DNA from: an uncultured Collinsella sp.
GTDB taxonomy: Bacteria > Actinomycetota > Coriobacteriia > Coriobacteriales > Coriobacteriaceae
Direction: 5' to 3'
Assembly: GCA_902494565.1 (NCBI GenBank)
Contig: CABUTN010000016.1
Coordinates: 1 to 37,979 of the forward strand
Length of the DNA stretch: 37,979 nucleotides
Shown here: one piece after another, positions 30,891 to 37,979 of the stretch
How the letters are laid out: each line of letters opens with the position of its first letter
Numbering within the stretch: the first letter of the stretch is position 1
Notes under the pieces: generated by a model
What the model saw: only the letters and a program-made list of their open reading frames with translations
Database searches by the model: none
What the model was told of the DNA's origin: nothing
Position numbers and translations under genes: made by a program

Positions 30891-30936
30891 GCTGCTGTGC
30901 TCCGCACGGTTCAAGTCTCTTTATGACAGTCCAGAC

Positions 30937-30959
30937 TGATATAGGAAGCATCTATATCA
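30937..30959 (+). promoter_or_regulatory. Palindromic operator candidate between LysR and the methyltransferase gene
   Basis: TGATATAG (30937-30944) and CTATATCA (30952-30959) are perfect 8-bp inverted repeats 7 bases apart. The size and A+T-rich arms suit a LysR-type site. TATATT at 30973-30978 is a possible -10 downstream. Binding is inference. Confidence 0.5.
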
Positions 30960-31045
30960 AACTGTTATAAACGTATATTTTACGATGACCATATGAGCGC
31001 TCATACTCTGTCCCAGTAAAGCAACCAATGCAAAGGGAGATATCT

Positions 31046-32179
31046 GTGAGCACTTCGATTCAACCGAACGCGCCGTTTCGTGCCGATATCGTCGGCAGTT
31101 TTCTTCGTCCGCAGGCTGTAAAGGATGCCCGTGCCGCCTATGTCGCGGGTAAACTCGACGCTTCCGGCCTTAAAGCCGTCGAGGACGAGGCCATCCGCGA
31201 CTTAGTGGCCAAGCAGAAGGCCGCCGGCCTGCAGGTGATTACCGATGGCGAGTTCCGCCGCAGCTACTGGCACCTCGATTTTATGTGGGGACTCAACGGC
31301 ATTGAGCGCCGCGCCTCGCGCACGGGCTACATGTTTCACGATGAGGAGACTACCGCCGACACCGCCGTGGTAACCGGTCCCATTAGCGGCGAGAACCACC
31401 CGTTCGTCGAGCATTTTAAGTTTGTCAAGGCGCTTGAGGGGGAGGGCCAGGTCGCGCGTCAAACCATTCCGGCGCCGATCCAGACGTTCTCCGAAGTCAC
31501 ACTCGACCGCTGTGATGGCCAGCAGGAGAGCCTGCGTGCCGTCTATAAGACCGACGAAGAGCTCGCCGATGCCATTGCCGCAGCGTACCGCACCGTGATT
31601 GCCGACCTGTATGCCGCGGGCTGCCGCAACATCCAATTTGATGACTGCACCTGGGGCATCTATTGCGATACCGACTTTGTGTCCAAGACCGGCATGAGCC
31701 CGGTTGACCTGCAAAAGGTGAGCGAGCTGGGCGTGGCGCTCAACAATGCTGCCATCGCGGGCAAGCCCGACGATCTGGTTATCAACACGCACGTGTGCCG
31801 CGGCAACTATCACTCCACCTATGCTTTTGAGGGCGGCTACGACCCCATCGCGCCGTACCTGTTCGCACATGAGAACGTCGATGCGTTCTATCTGGAGTTC
31901 GACACGCCCCGCGCCGGTGGTTTTGAGCCGCTCAAGTACGTTGCCCCCGGCAAGAAGGTGGTGCTGGGACTGATCACTACAAAGGCGGCTGAGCTTGAGG
32001 ACGAGGACGTTATCGTCGAACGTATCCACGAGGCCGCAAAGTATGTGCCGCTCGAGAACCTGTACCTGTCGCCCCAGTGCGGCTTTGCCAGCTGCGAGAT
32101 TGGCAACAAACTGACCGAGGACGAACAGTGGGCAAAGATCGCGCTGGTCAAGCGCATTTCCGAGCGCGTTTGGAAGTAA
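31046..32179 (+). CDS. MetE C-terminal-domain-type methyltransferase (YxjG/YxjH-like)
   Basis: A 377-residue protein that corresponds to the catalytic C-terminal barrel of cobalamin-independent methionine synthase, without the N-terminal barrel. The zinc ligands are visible: His249 and Cys251 in NTHVCRGN, the Glu in LEFDTPRAG, and the Cys in SPQCGFAS. Such stand-alone forms probably methylate homocysteine or a related thiol from a methyl donor, with the donor uncertain. The start is GTG at 31046, six bases after AAAGGGAG; an upstream ATG at 31028 precedes the ribosome binding site and is not used. It follows a LysR gene and a palindrome. Confidence 0.88.
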   Translation: MSTSIQPNAPFRADIVGSFLRPQAVKDARAAYVAGKLDASGLKAVEDEAIRDLVAKQKAAGLQVITDGEFRRSYWHLDFMWGLNGIERRASRTGYMFHDEETTADTAVVTGPISGENHPFVEHFKFVKALEGEGQVARQTIPAPIQTFSEVTLDRCDGQQESLRAVYKTDEELADAIAAAYRTVIADLYAAGCRNIQFDDCTWGIYCDTDFVSKTGMSPVDLQKVSELGVALNNAAIAGKPDDLVINTHVCRGNYHSTYAFEGGYDPIAPYLFAHENVDAFYLEFDTPRAGGFEPLKYVAPGKKVVLGLITTKAAELEDEDVIVERIHEAAKYVPLENLYLSPQCGFASCEIGNKLTEDEQWAKIALVKRISERVWK

Positions 32180-32226
32180 CGCTACCGTTTACAGGTGACG
32201 GCGCGTGCGAGACATGGCGTATCACG

Positions 32227-32232
32227 TACAAT
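32227..32232 (+). promoter_or_regulatory. Candidate -10 for the uracil permease gene
   Basis: TACAAT in GTACAATGG lies 70 bases before the start. A clear -35 is missing. CGGAT and ATCCG in the leader could form a small hairpin. No PyrR-type site was recognised. Confidence 0.3.
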
Positions 32233-32302
32233 GGTTCGGATCGTATCGTTCGGGCAGGTTATCCGATATGCCTGATCGCCCTTCCATTATGAAAGGACTT
32301 CC

Positions 32303-33637
32303 ATGTCCCAATCCTCGACGCCCGCCGTCACCGATGCCATCTACGATGCATCATCGCTCGGCCGCCCGCGCATGTTTGTGTTGGGTTTGCAACACATGTT
32401 TGCGATGTTCGGAGCAACGGTGCTCGTGCCCGTGCTCACCGGCCTTTCCGTTTCGGCGACGCTTCTGTTCGCCGGCATCGGCACGCTGCTGTTCCACTTC
32501 CTGTCGCGCGGTAAGGTGCCGGCATTTTTGGGCTCATCGTTTGCCTTTATTGCCGGTTATGCCGCAATCGCGCCCAACGGCGAGACCGAGCTTTTGCCCT
32601 ACGCCTGCCTGGGCGTAGCCTGCGCCGGCCTGCTCTATCCGGTGCTGGCGGCCCTGTTCCGTGCCTTTGGCGCCAAGCGCGTTATGCGTTTCTTCCCGCC
32701 GGTGGTGACCGGCCCCATCGTCATTTCCATCGGCCTGATCTTGGCAAGCTCTGCTATCGCCAACTGCCAGACCAATTGGCTTGTCGCCGTTATCGCTGTG
32801 GCCGTCATCGTCATCTGCAATATTTGGGGCCGCGGCATGGTCAAGATCGTGCCGATCCTGCTGGGCGTCGTGGTGAGCTATGCCGTTGCGGCTGCGGTGG
32901 GTGAGGTCGACTTCTCTGGCGTCGCAGCTGCCCCCTGGGTTGGCTTGCCCGTCGTGTGGGACAACACCGTGTTTGCGCTCTTTGGACCGCAGTTCGATAG
33001 CGGTCTTGCCACGACGGCCATCATCACCATCATGCCGCTGGCCTTTGCAACAATGATCGAGCATATCGGCGATATCTCCGCCATTGGCTCTACCTGCGAA
33101 CGCAATTACATTGCCGATCCCGGTCTGCACCGTACCCTGCTCGGCGATGGCCTGGCGACCATCTTGGCATCGCTCTTTGGCGCCCCCGCCAATACGACGT
33201 ATGGCGAGAACACCGGCGTGCTTGCCTTGACGCGTGTGTTCGACCCGCGTGTGATTCGCATTGCCGCCTGCTGCGCCATTGTGCTTTCGTTCTGCCCCAA
33301 GTTTGCTGCGGTGATTGCCGCCATGCCGGCGTGCGTTATCGGCGGTGTGTCGCTCGTGCTCTACGGCATGATCAGCGCCGTTGGCGTGCGTAACCTCATC
33401 GAGAACCAGGTTGATTTCCAGAACAACCGCAACGTGCTGGTGGTGGCTCTGGTGCTCGTGCTTTCGCTCGGCATTGCCTACAGTGCCGCCGGCGCCATCG
33501 TGTTGGAGCTGGGCGGCGTGACGATTTCGCTTTCGGGCCTTGCCGTGGGCTCGCTGGTGGGCATTGTGCTCAACGCCATCCTGCCCGGTAATGACTTTGA
33601 GTTCGATACTTCCGAGCTTGAGGAGACTGCTGAATAG
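32303..33637 (+). CDS. Uracil permease, NCS2 family (UraA-like)
   Basis: A 444-residue inner-membrane nucleobase:proton symporter with 14 hydrophobic segments. Diagnostic are LGLQHMFAMFGATVLVP in the first helices, FLGSSFAFI, and NTTYGENTGVLALTRV, the UraA/uracil-xanthine motif in the substrate half-helix region; AFATMIEHIGDISAIG holds the family Glu that binds the base. The start is ATG at 32303 with GAAAGGA upstream. It is a single gene ending at a perfect terminator. Uracil specificity is inferred from TYGENTG, which differs from xanthine permeases. Confidence 0.88.
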   Translation: MSQSSTPAVTDAIYDASSLGRPRMFVLGLQHMFAMFGATVLVPVLTGLSVSATLLFAGIGTLLFHFLSRGKVPAFLGSSFAFIAGYAAIAPNGETELLPYACLGVACAGLLYPVLAALFRAFGAKRVMRFFPPVVTGPIVISIGLILASSAIANCQTNWLVAVIAVAVIVICNIWGRGMVKIVPILLGVVVSYAVAAAVGEVDFSGVAAAPWVGLPVVWDNTVFALFGPQFDSGLATTAIITIMPLAFATMIEHIGDISAIGSTCERNYIADPGLHRTLLGDGLATILASLFGAPANTTYGENTGVLALTRVFDPRVIRIAACCAIVLSFCPKFAAVIAAMPACVIGGVSLVLYGMISAVGVRNLIENQVDFQNNRNVLVVALVLVLSLGIAYSAAGAIVLELGGVTISLSGLAVGSLVGIVLNAILPGNDFEFDTSELEETAE

Positions 33638-33655
33638 TAGCTGCGTTCAGCCAAA

Positions 33656-33701
33656 TTAAAAATGGCGTCCATGCGTATGTACGCGTGGACGCCATTTTTA
33701 A
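33656..33701. terminator. Bidirectional intrinsic terminator, perfect 16-bp stem
   Basis: TTAAAAATGGCGTCCA (33656-33671) pairs with TGGACGCCATTTTTAA (33686-33701). It has T-runs on both strands and serves the permease and the convergent esterase. The esterase stop codon (33698-33700) is inside the right arm. Confidence 0.92.
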
Positions 33702-34411
33702 TGCGTCAGTATCCAGTGGATGCCGCGCGCCATGCGCAGGTCAGTTTGGGCAAAGTGATTGCCGGGGTTGAGCTCCAGTGTTGTTGGAATGTCGCGCTCG
33801 ATAAACAGCTCTTCCATCGCACGCGTATCGTCGAGTACGTGCCGCATCATGCGGTTGGGCGTCTTGGTTTCCTTTTTACCGAGCGACAGATAGGCGGCGT
33901 CGGGCGTGGCTGTCATCGTGCGCTCGCGCGCGTAGTCGATAAAGCCGGGGAACCACAGCGACCCCGATGCACTTGCCGCGCGCTCAAAGACATCTGTTTG
34001 CCAAAGTGCCCACAGTGAAAAAAGACCCGCCAACGAGTAGCCGGCAATGCCGCGCCAGGTGGGCGGGCAGGGAAGTGATGATTCGGCCTGGGGGATTATC
34101 TGCTTCAACAACTCGTCAAGAAAACCAGCAGCCTGTCCACCAAAGGGCTCGGCATCTCGTATAGTTCCCTCACATTCCCAGGGGCTCAGCTCGCGATTCC
34201 AATCGAGCCCTCCAATGGCGACAAGGGTGAATGGCGGGCAGTCGAGCTCTCGGCAGCGCTCGTAGACTTCACTACCGTCGCCCATAACCACGGGGAGGTA
34301 GATGACGGGCGCGCCTTCCACACACTCTGAATAAACGGTTATCTGCTTATGATGCGCTTCCAAGGCAGGCTTCTCTCGGTGTTGTGATATTGACAGCCTC
34401 AATTGTCGCAC
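33698..34411 (-). CDS. Alpha/beta-hydrolase esterase (IroE/YbbA-like)
   Basis: A serine esterase of 237 residues, or 221 from the alternative start. The nucleophile elbow is GYSLAG, with SGSLWFPGF after it, and the catalytic His is likely in NPGNHFAQTDLRMARGIHW; this is the enterochelin-esterase-like / YbbA group (PF00756). It has no signal peptide, so it is cytoplasmic. GTG at 34411 has no ribosome binding site; TTG at 34363 is preceded by GAGAGAAG and may be the real start. The substrate is unknown, and no siderophore genes lie nearby. Confidence 0.78.
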   Translation of the reverse strand: MRQLRLSISQHREKPALEAHHKQITVYSECVEGAPVIYLPVVMGDGSEVYERCRELDCPPFTLVAIGGLDWNRELSPWECEGTIRDAEPFGGQAAGFLDELLKQIIPQAESSLPCPPTWRGIAGYSLAGLFSLWALWQTDVFERAASASGSLWFPGFIDYARERTMTATPDAAYLSLGKKETKTPNRMMRHVLDDTRAMEELFIERDIPTTLELNPGNHFAQTDLRMARGIHWILTH

Positions 34412-34438
34412 GCTGGCACGGGGGCAGACGCTAAAAGA

Positions 34439-34473
34439 AAGGCGCGGAGCCGTTCGATGCGACTCCGCGCCTT
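34439..34473 (-). terminator. Intrinsic terminator of the purine permease gene
   Basis: AAGGCGCGGAG (34439-34449) and CTCCGCGCCTT (34463-34473) form an 11-bp stem. On the minus strand it is followed by TCTTTTAG. It lies 28 bp past the permease stop. Confidence 0.88.
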
Positions 34474-34500
34474 GTTGTTTTGCTTCGGCAGACTATGCCG

Positions 34501-35811
34501 TTACGCTACGAAGAAGTAGACGAGGAAGGCAAGGGCTGCGATCCACATGAGCGGCTTGATCTTGGAGGCCTCGCCCTTAAAGAGCGCGACGATCACGTAG
34601 GCGATAAAGCCCAGGCCAATGCCGGCAGAGATGGAGTAGGTGAAGGGCACGCCGGCGACAATCATGAACGCCGGGAAACCCTGCGACACGTCGGACCAGT
34701 CGATCTCGGAGGCCTCGCTCATCATGAGGTAGCCGACGTAGACCAGAGCACCGCAGGTGGCGGCGCTGGAAACGATGGTGACGATGGGGGAGAAGAACGC
34801 GGCGAGAATGAACAACACGCCGGTGGTGACGGAGGTGAGGCCCGTGCGGCCACCGTCGGCAGCGCCAGAGGTGGACTCGACGAAGGTGGTGATGGAGGAG
34901 ACGCCCATGAAACCGCCCACAGCAGCGGCGGCGGAGTCGACGATCAGAATCTCTTTGATATTCTCGACGTTGCCGTCGTCGGTGAGGAACTCGCCCTGCT
35001 TGGCCACGGCCATCGCGGTGCCCATGGTGTCGAAGAAGTCACTCATGAGCAGCGAGAACGAGATAACGAGGAGCGTGGGGTCGGTAAGGACCTTGACGAT
35101 GGCGGGCACGCCGCCGGCGTCGGCGATGGGGCCACCGATGCTCGAGAAGTCGAGCGGGGCGATGATACCGGTCGGAGCATGGGTCACACCTAGGGGGATA
35201 CCGGCGATGACGGCGACGACGATGCCGATGAGCAGCGAGCCGGGGACGTTGCGGCAGGCGAGGGCGACTGTCACCAGGATGGAGATGATGCCGACGATGA
35301 AGGTGGGGGAGGTGATGTCGCCCAGACCGACGAGTGTACCGGCGCCAGCGGTGATAATGCCGGCATCGCACAGGCCAATCATGGCGATGAACAGGCCCAG
35401 ACCCACCGAGATGGCGTGACGCAGGACAACCGGGATGGCGTCCATGATGGCCTCGCGCAGGCCACAAAGCACGAGCAGCAAGATGACGATACCCTCGAGG
35501 AAGATGACGCTCATGGCCACGTGCCAGTCACCGCCGCAGACGGTGGTGGTGATTCCAGCGATCATCGCGTTGACGCCTAAGCCCGACGCGCAGGCGAGCG
35601 GGCGGTTAGCGAAGATGCCCATGCAGATGGTCATGATGCCGGCGCCCAGGCAGGTGGCGCAGGCGAGCGCTCCCGCATCGATGCCAGCGCCCGAGAGCAC
35701 CGCGGGGTTGACGGCGATGATGTAGGCCATCGCCAGGAATGTTGTCAGTCCAGCGCGGAGTTCGGTCCCGATTGTGGACTTGCGCTCACTGACGTGAAAT
35801 AGTTCGTCCAT
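34501..35811 (-). CDS. Adenine/guanine/hypoxanthine permease, AzgA/PbuG family
   Basis: A 436-residue inner-membrane purine:proton symporter of the NCS2-related AzgA group. Recognisable parts are TELRAGLTTFLAMAYIIAVNP, GVNAMIAG (the family GxNA motif), SDFFDTMGTAMAVAKQ with the substrate-binding Asp/Glu region, and GVSSITTFVESTSGAADGGRTGLT. Those are the AzgA/PbuG signatures, distinct from the UraA type at 32303. The start is ATG at 35811 with GAAAGGG upstream, rather than the GTG-type extension to 35868. No purine riboswitch is seen in its leader. A short CGGCC/GGCCG hairpin sits just before the ribosome binding site. Confidence 0.9.
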   Translation of the reverse strand: MDELFHVSERKSTIGTELRAGLTTFLAMAYIIAVNPAVLSGAGIDAGALACATCLGAGIMTICMGIFANRPLACASGLGVNAMIAGITTTVCGGDWHVAMSVIFLEGIVILLLVLCGLREAIMDAIPVVLRHAISVGLGLFIAMIGLCDAGIITAGAGTLVGLGDITSPTFIVGIISILVTVALACRNVPGSLLIGIVVAVIAGIPLGVTHAPTGIIAPLDFSSIGGPIADAGGVPAIVKVLTDPTLLVISFSLLMSDFFDTMGTAMAVAKQGEFLTDDGNVENIKEILIVDSAAAAVGGFMGVSSITTFVESTSGAADGGRTGLTSVTTGVLFILAAFFSPIVTIVSSAATCGALVYVGYLMMSEASEIDWSDVSQGFPAFMIVAGVPFTYSISAGIGLGFIAYVIVALFKGEASKIKPLMWIAALAFLVYFFVA

Positions 35812-36004
35812 GCATACCCTTTCCTTGTTCGGCCCCGAGTTTAGGCCGATTGACACGAACTCACCCACTATATCGCCTTTGTGAAGTTGGTGTTCCTCGC
35901 ATGTTGATGTTCGGCGGTTTGTAACGGACGGGCGGTATCTTTCGCATGAAATTGTGTAGGTACCGTATACTTAAGCGGTTACAACGACCCCTATGGAGGA
36001 ACGT
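35812..36004. promoter_or_regulatory. Divergent spacer between the purine permease and deformylase-like genes
   Basis: No gene is seen. For the deformylase-like gene, TATACT (35966-35971) is a good -10 and GGAGGA (35995-36000) the ribosome binding site. For the permease, TATAGT (minus strand, near 35870) is a candidate -10. The conserved purine riboswitch blocks were searched for by eye and are absent. Confidence 0.4.
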
Positions 36005-36424
36005 ATGATTAAAGAGCTTTGCCACGACGAGGCTATCCTGTCCCAGCGTTGCGAGGTTGCGACTGTCGAGGACGAGTCGGTTGCTCAGGACCTGATCGAT
36101 ACCATCAAGTCGCTCGACGATGCCGGCTGCTTGGCCGCTAACCAGATTGGCGTTACCAAGAAGGTTTGCGTCTACCTGGACGATGCCGGCGAGCCCCACG
36201 TGCTCTACAACCCCCGTCTGGTGTTTGGCCTGGGCGCCAGCAAGATGGAGGAGAGCTGCCTGACGCACGAGGAGGTCACCAAGTCCACGCGCTATATCAA
36301 GTGCAAGGTCGCTTATGACGTGATCGTCGACGGCAAGATGCGCGAGCGCAAGCAGGACTTTGTGGGCTTCGAGGCGCAGATGATTCAACACATGATTGAC
36401 CACTGTCTAGGAAAGTTGGTCTAA
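36005..36424 (+). CDS. Peptide-deformylase-like protein with the catalytic Glu replaced by Met
   Basis: A 139-residue protein of the peptide deformylase fold. Motif 1 is GCLAANQIG (41-49; family GxGLAAPQ), motif 2 ESCLT (83-87; family EGCLS) keeps the metal-ligand Cys85, and motif 3 QHMIDH (128-133; family QHEIDH) keeps both metal-ligand His129 and His133. The general acid/base Glu is Met130. Without it deformylation should be severely impaired, so this may be a non-catalytic paralogue or an unusual subfamily. It is shorter than typical deformylases (about 165). The start is ATG at 36005 after GGAGGA. Confidence 0.85.
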   Translation: MIKELCHDEAILSQRCEVATVEDESVAQDLIDTIKSLDDAGCLAANQIGVTKKVCVYLDDAGEPHVLYNPRLVFGLGASKMEESCLTHEEVTKSTRYIKCKVAYDVIVDGKMRERKQDFVGFEAQMIQHMIDHCLGKLV

Positions 36425-36426
36425 GG

Positions 36427-36498
36427 GGACCAAAGCACCGCACTTCGTCTCTTTTGGTCCGGGCGTGACATTGTTGTCATGTCCGGGCTTTTGTGTTT
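36427..36498 (+). terminator. Hairpins and T-rich end after the deformylase-like gene
   Basis: GGACCAAA (36427-36434) pairs with TTTGGTCC (36453-36460). Directly behind it TGACA and TGTCA (36466-36479) form a second stem, flanked by a direct repeat GTCCGGGC (36458-36465 and 36481-36488), then a T-rich tail GCTTTTGTGTTT. The second structure is the better terminator. Confidence 0.6.
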
Positions 36499-36555
36499 AG
36501 CGCCTTTTTGTTTGGTGACAATAACCTTAGCAGGAACGTAAAGCTAGGAGGCGCT

Positions 36556-37521
36556 ATGTGTACGAGCATTCGATTTACCGATAATTCTGGCCACATGTAT
36601 CTAGGCCGCAACCTCGACTGGAGCTTTGACTACGGCCAACAGGTTCGCGTGATGCCGCGCGGGTTCCACATTCCGTATTCGTTTATCGACGATGCGTCGG
36701 CGGCGCACGCGGTAATCGGCATGTGCATCGATTACGAGAACTACCCTATGTTTTTCGACTGCGGTAACGATGCGGGTCTGGCTGTGGCGGGGCTCAACTT
36801 CCCCGGCTATGCCGAGTATGCCGATGGCCCTGTCGACGGCAAGAACAATATCGCGGCCTATGAGTTTCCCCTGTGGGTGGCAGCGACGTTCTCGACGGTC
36901 GATGAGGTCGAGGCCGCGCTGCGCGACACGGTGATTGTCGCCAAATCTGCCGGAGAGGGGCTGGGCGTGTCACTGCTCCATTGGATTATCGGCGACAGCC
37001 AACGCAGCATCGTGGTCGAGATGATGGCTGACGGCCTGCATGTATACGACAATCCGGTCGACACCCTTGCCAATCAGCCGACTTTCCCGTGGCACATGGA
37101 AAACCTGCGCACCTATATCACGGCCACAAGCGATTTTCCGCAGACGGCGACATGGCGTGGCGCCGAGCTTAAGCCCTATGGAGCCGGTGCCGGCATGCGC
37201 GGCATTCCGGGCGATTGCTATTCGCCGAGCCGTTTTGTAAAGGCGGCGTACCTCAATGCCAATTACCCACAAAAGGAGAGCGAGACCGAAAACGTCGTTC
37301 GCATGTTCCGCTCGCTCGAGGGCGTGGTGATGATCGAGGGAGCGTCCAGGATGGGCGATGGCAAGTTCGAGAAGACTATCTACACCGGATGCTTTAGCGC
37401 GCGCACGGGCAATTATTACTACGCGATGTATGGGGATCCGTCGATTCGCTACGTGAGCCTGATGGATGCCGAGGGTGCGAGCCCCGATAGGCTCGTGGTT
37501 CCCGAGCCGCGTCGTTCGTAG
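36556..37521 (+). CDS. bsh: Bile salt hydrolase / choloylglycine hydrolase
   Basis: An N-terminal nucleophile hydrolase that removes glycine or taurine from conjugated bile salts in the gut. The 321-residue protein starts MCT, so removal of Met exposes the catalytic Cys2. The other catalytic residues of the family are present: Arg18 and Asp21 in GRNLDWS, Asn81 in GLNFPGYA, Asn173 in NPVDTLANQP, and Arg226 in SPSRFV. These match the known set (Cys2, Arg18, Asp21, Asn82, Asn175, Arg228 in reference numbering). The start is ATG at 36556 after AGGAGG. There is no signal peptide, so it is cytoplasmic. Penicillin V acylases are close relatives, but Asn81 favours bile salts. No transporter is adjacent. 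Confidence 0.93.
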   Translation: MCTSIRFTDNSGHMYLGRNLDWSFDYGQQVRVMPRGFHIPYSFIDDASAAHAVIGMCIDYENYPMFFDCGNDAGLAVAGLNFPGYAEYADGPVDGKNNIAAYEFPLWVAATFSTVDEVEAALRDTVIVAKSAGEGLGVSLLHWIIGDSQRSIVVEMMADGLHVYDNPVDTLANQPTFPWHMENLRTYITATSDFPQTATWRGAELKPYGAGAGMRGIPGDCYSPSRFVKAAYLNANYPQKESETENVVRMFRSLEGVVMIEGASRMGDGKFEKTIYTGCFSARTGNYYYAMYGDPSIRYVSLMDAEGASPDRLVVPEPRRS

Positions 37522-37569
37522 CCGTTAGCTTTACTGCAATGCAAAGCGGCCCTGCGTCTCTCGTTGAAC

Positions 37570-37836
37570 TGCACCCCAAAACTTGGACGTCTTAAATAAG
37601 AACTACGCCGCAAGGGGCTGGTTCCGGAACTCCTCCGGGGTCAGCCCCTTCAGTTTAACCTGCCTTCGCCTCGTGTTCCAATGGGCGATGTACGCGTCCA
37701 GGTCCGCCTTGAAGGACTCGAAGTCGGGCCATGTCCTTCCCCGGAAGAACTCGTCCTTCATGTGACCGAAGACCTGCTCGGTGGCGCCGTTGTCGATACA
37801 GTTGCCCTTTCTGGACATGCTCTGGACGATCCCGGC
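37570..37836 (-). mobile_element. Truncated IS3-family (IS150 group) element, right end
   Basis: The end TGCACCCCAAAACTTGGAC (37570-37588) is the terminal inverted repeat typical of IS150-group elements. Inside it the minus strand carries the last 77 codons of the OrfB transposase. The rest of the element is missing: homology stops at about 37836, directly next to the end of another repeat-bearing element. It lies 48 bp downstream of bsh. Confidence 0.8.
37603..37836 (-). pseudogene. IS3-family OrfB transposase, C-terminal fragment
   Basis: The reading frame gives GIVQSMSRKGNCIDNGATEQ, then FGHMKDEFF, DLDAYIAHWNTRRRQVKLKG and LTPEEFRNQP. These are the end of the rve integrase core (the final catalytic Glu of the DDE triad is the E in NGATEQ) and the C-terminal tail. 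The frame hits a stop at 37837-37839, where the sequence changes, and the first two Asp residues of the triad are absent. It cannot be functional. Confidence 0.8.
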
Positions 37837-37841
37837 TTATA

Positions 37842-37948
37842 GGACAAAATGTGTGTCCACGTTGGGGGCATCGGCGCAGGTCGATGCCCCTTTTTCAGCC
37901 GTTTAAATTCCGTGGCCGCTTTTAACCGCTCGGACAGAATGTGTGTCC
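37842..37948. repeat. Two direct copies of a 17-bp palindromic repeat, probable IS end
   Basis: GGACAAAATGTGTGTCC (37842-37858) and GGACAGAATGTGTGTCC (37932-37948) differ at one position and are 90 bp apart. Each is an inverted repeat (GGACA with TGTCC). Repeated short elements at one end are usual in IS21-type elements; that assignment is a guess. They break the IS3 fragment, so this element probably inserted into it or recombined with it. Confidence 0.5.
37865..37895 (+). terminator. Intrinsic terminator between the two 17-bp repeats
   Basis: GGGGCATCG (37865-37873) pairs with CGATGCCCC (37882-37890) around an 8-base loop, followed by TTTTT. It may shield the downstream element from outside transcription. 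Confidence 0.8.
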
Positions 37949-37979
37949 GGTTGCCCATCGTTCCCGCTGGTAGATAACC

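Noticed and set aside
35812..36004. Purine riboswitch upstream of the purine permease
   Set aside because: None of the conserved aptamer blocks could be found on the minus strand.

Overview
The window looks like a chromosomal stretch from a high-G+C gut actinobacterium of the class Coriobacteriia, most likely Collinsella or a close relative. This is inference from gene content and sequence style: a bile salt hydrolase, Collinsella-like GGGACAG hairpin repeats, GTG/TTG starts and strong AAGGAG ribosome binding sites. No rRNA or tRNA gene is present to confirm it. Most of the window is well-packed, ordinary genes on both strands. The unusual content lies in the spacers, which are rich in structured repeats, and in several proteins that lack a family's catalytic residues.

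Layout. 1-1224: the start of a minus-strand GntR (YtrA type) plus ABC ATPase operon with an operator-like palindrome. 1239-1560: four tandem 80-bp units, each a long hairpin with compensatory arm changes, upstream of prfC (release factor 3). 3360-4923: a queuosine-precursor transporter with a structured leader, then a short-chain dehydrogenase. 4937-7258: ung, a LysR gene remnant, and a MATE exporter. 7475-10868: rlmA, a small four-helix membrane protein, a 47-residue membrane peptide, rsmJ, a zinc-ribbon protein and a GNAT acetyltransferase. 11122-17984: a Tet(M)-like GTPase, an AAA+ ATPase overlapping a class II UvrA-like ABC protein, and a convergent paralogous AAA+ ATPase. 18129-21028: trmL, a CobW/COG0523 metal GTPase, an ArsC-fold protein without its catalytic cysteine, and a flavin reductase. 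21140-25514: two paralogous GGDEF proteins, the second with a C-terminal EAL domain. 25841-26710: a patatin-like lipase.

26873-28906 is a thiM / thiamine-binding protein / thiE operon under a TPP riboswitch with an intrinsic terminator. 29075-32179 holds a HAD phosphatase, a LysR regulator and a MetE-C-terminal-type methyltransferase with a palindrome in the spacer. 32303-35811 holds a uracil permease, an esterase and a purine permease. 36005-37521 holds a peptide-deformylase-like protein whose catalytic Glu is Met, then a bile salt hydrolase. The right edge is a truncated IS3-family element abutting the end of a second element.

Themes. Many genes act on the ribosome, tRNA or nascent peptide (prfC, rlmA, rsmJ, Tet-like GTPase, trmL, deformylase-like). 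Salvage is well represented (TPP-regulated thiazole salvage, uracil and purine permeases, queuosine precursor uptake). The most intriguing features are three hairpin-repeat families: the 80-bp array; a dispersed family with constant core GGGACRG and different but self-complementary arms; and a pair of 46-bp hairpins whose loop resembles the 80-bp array loop.
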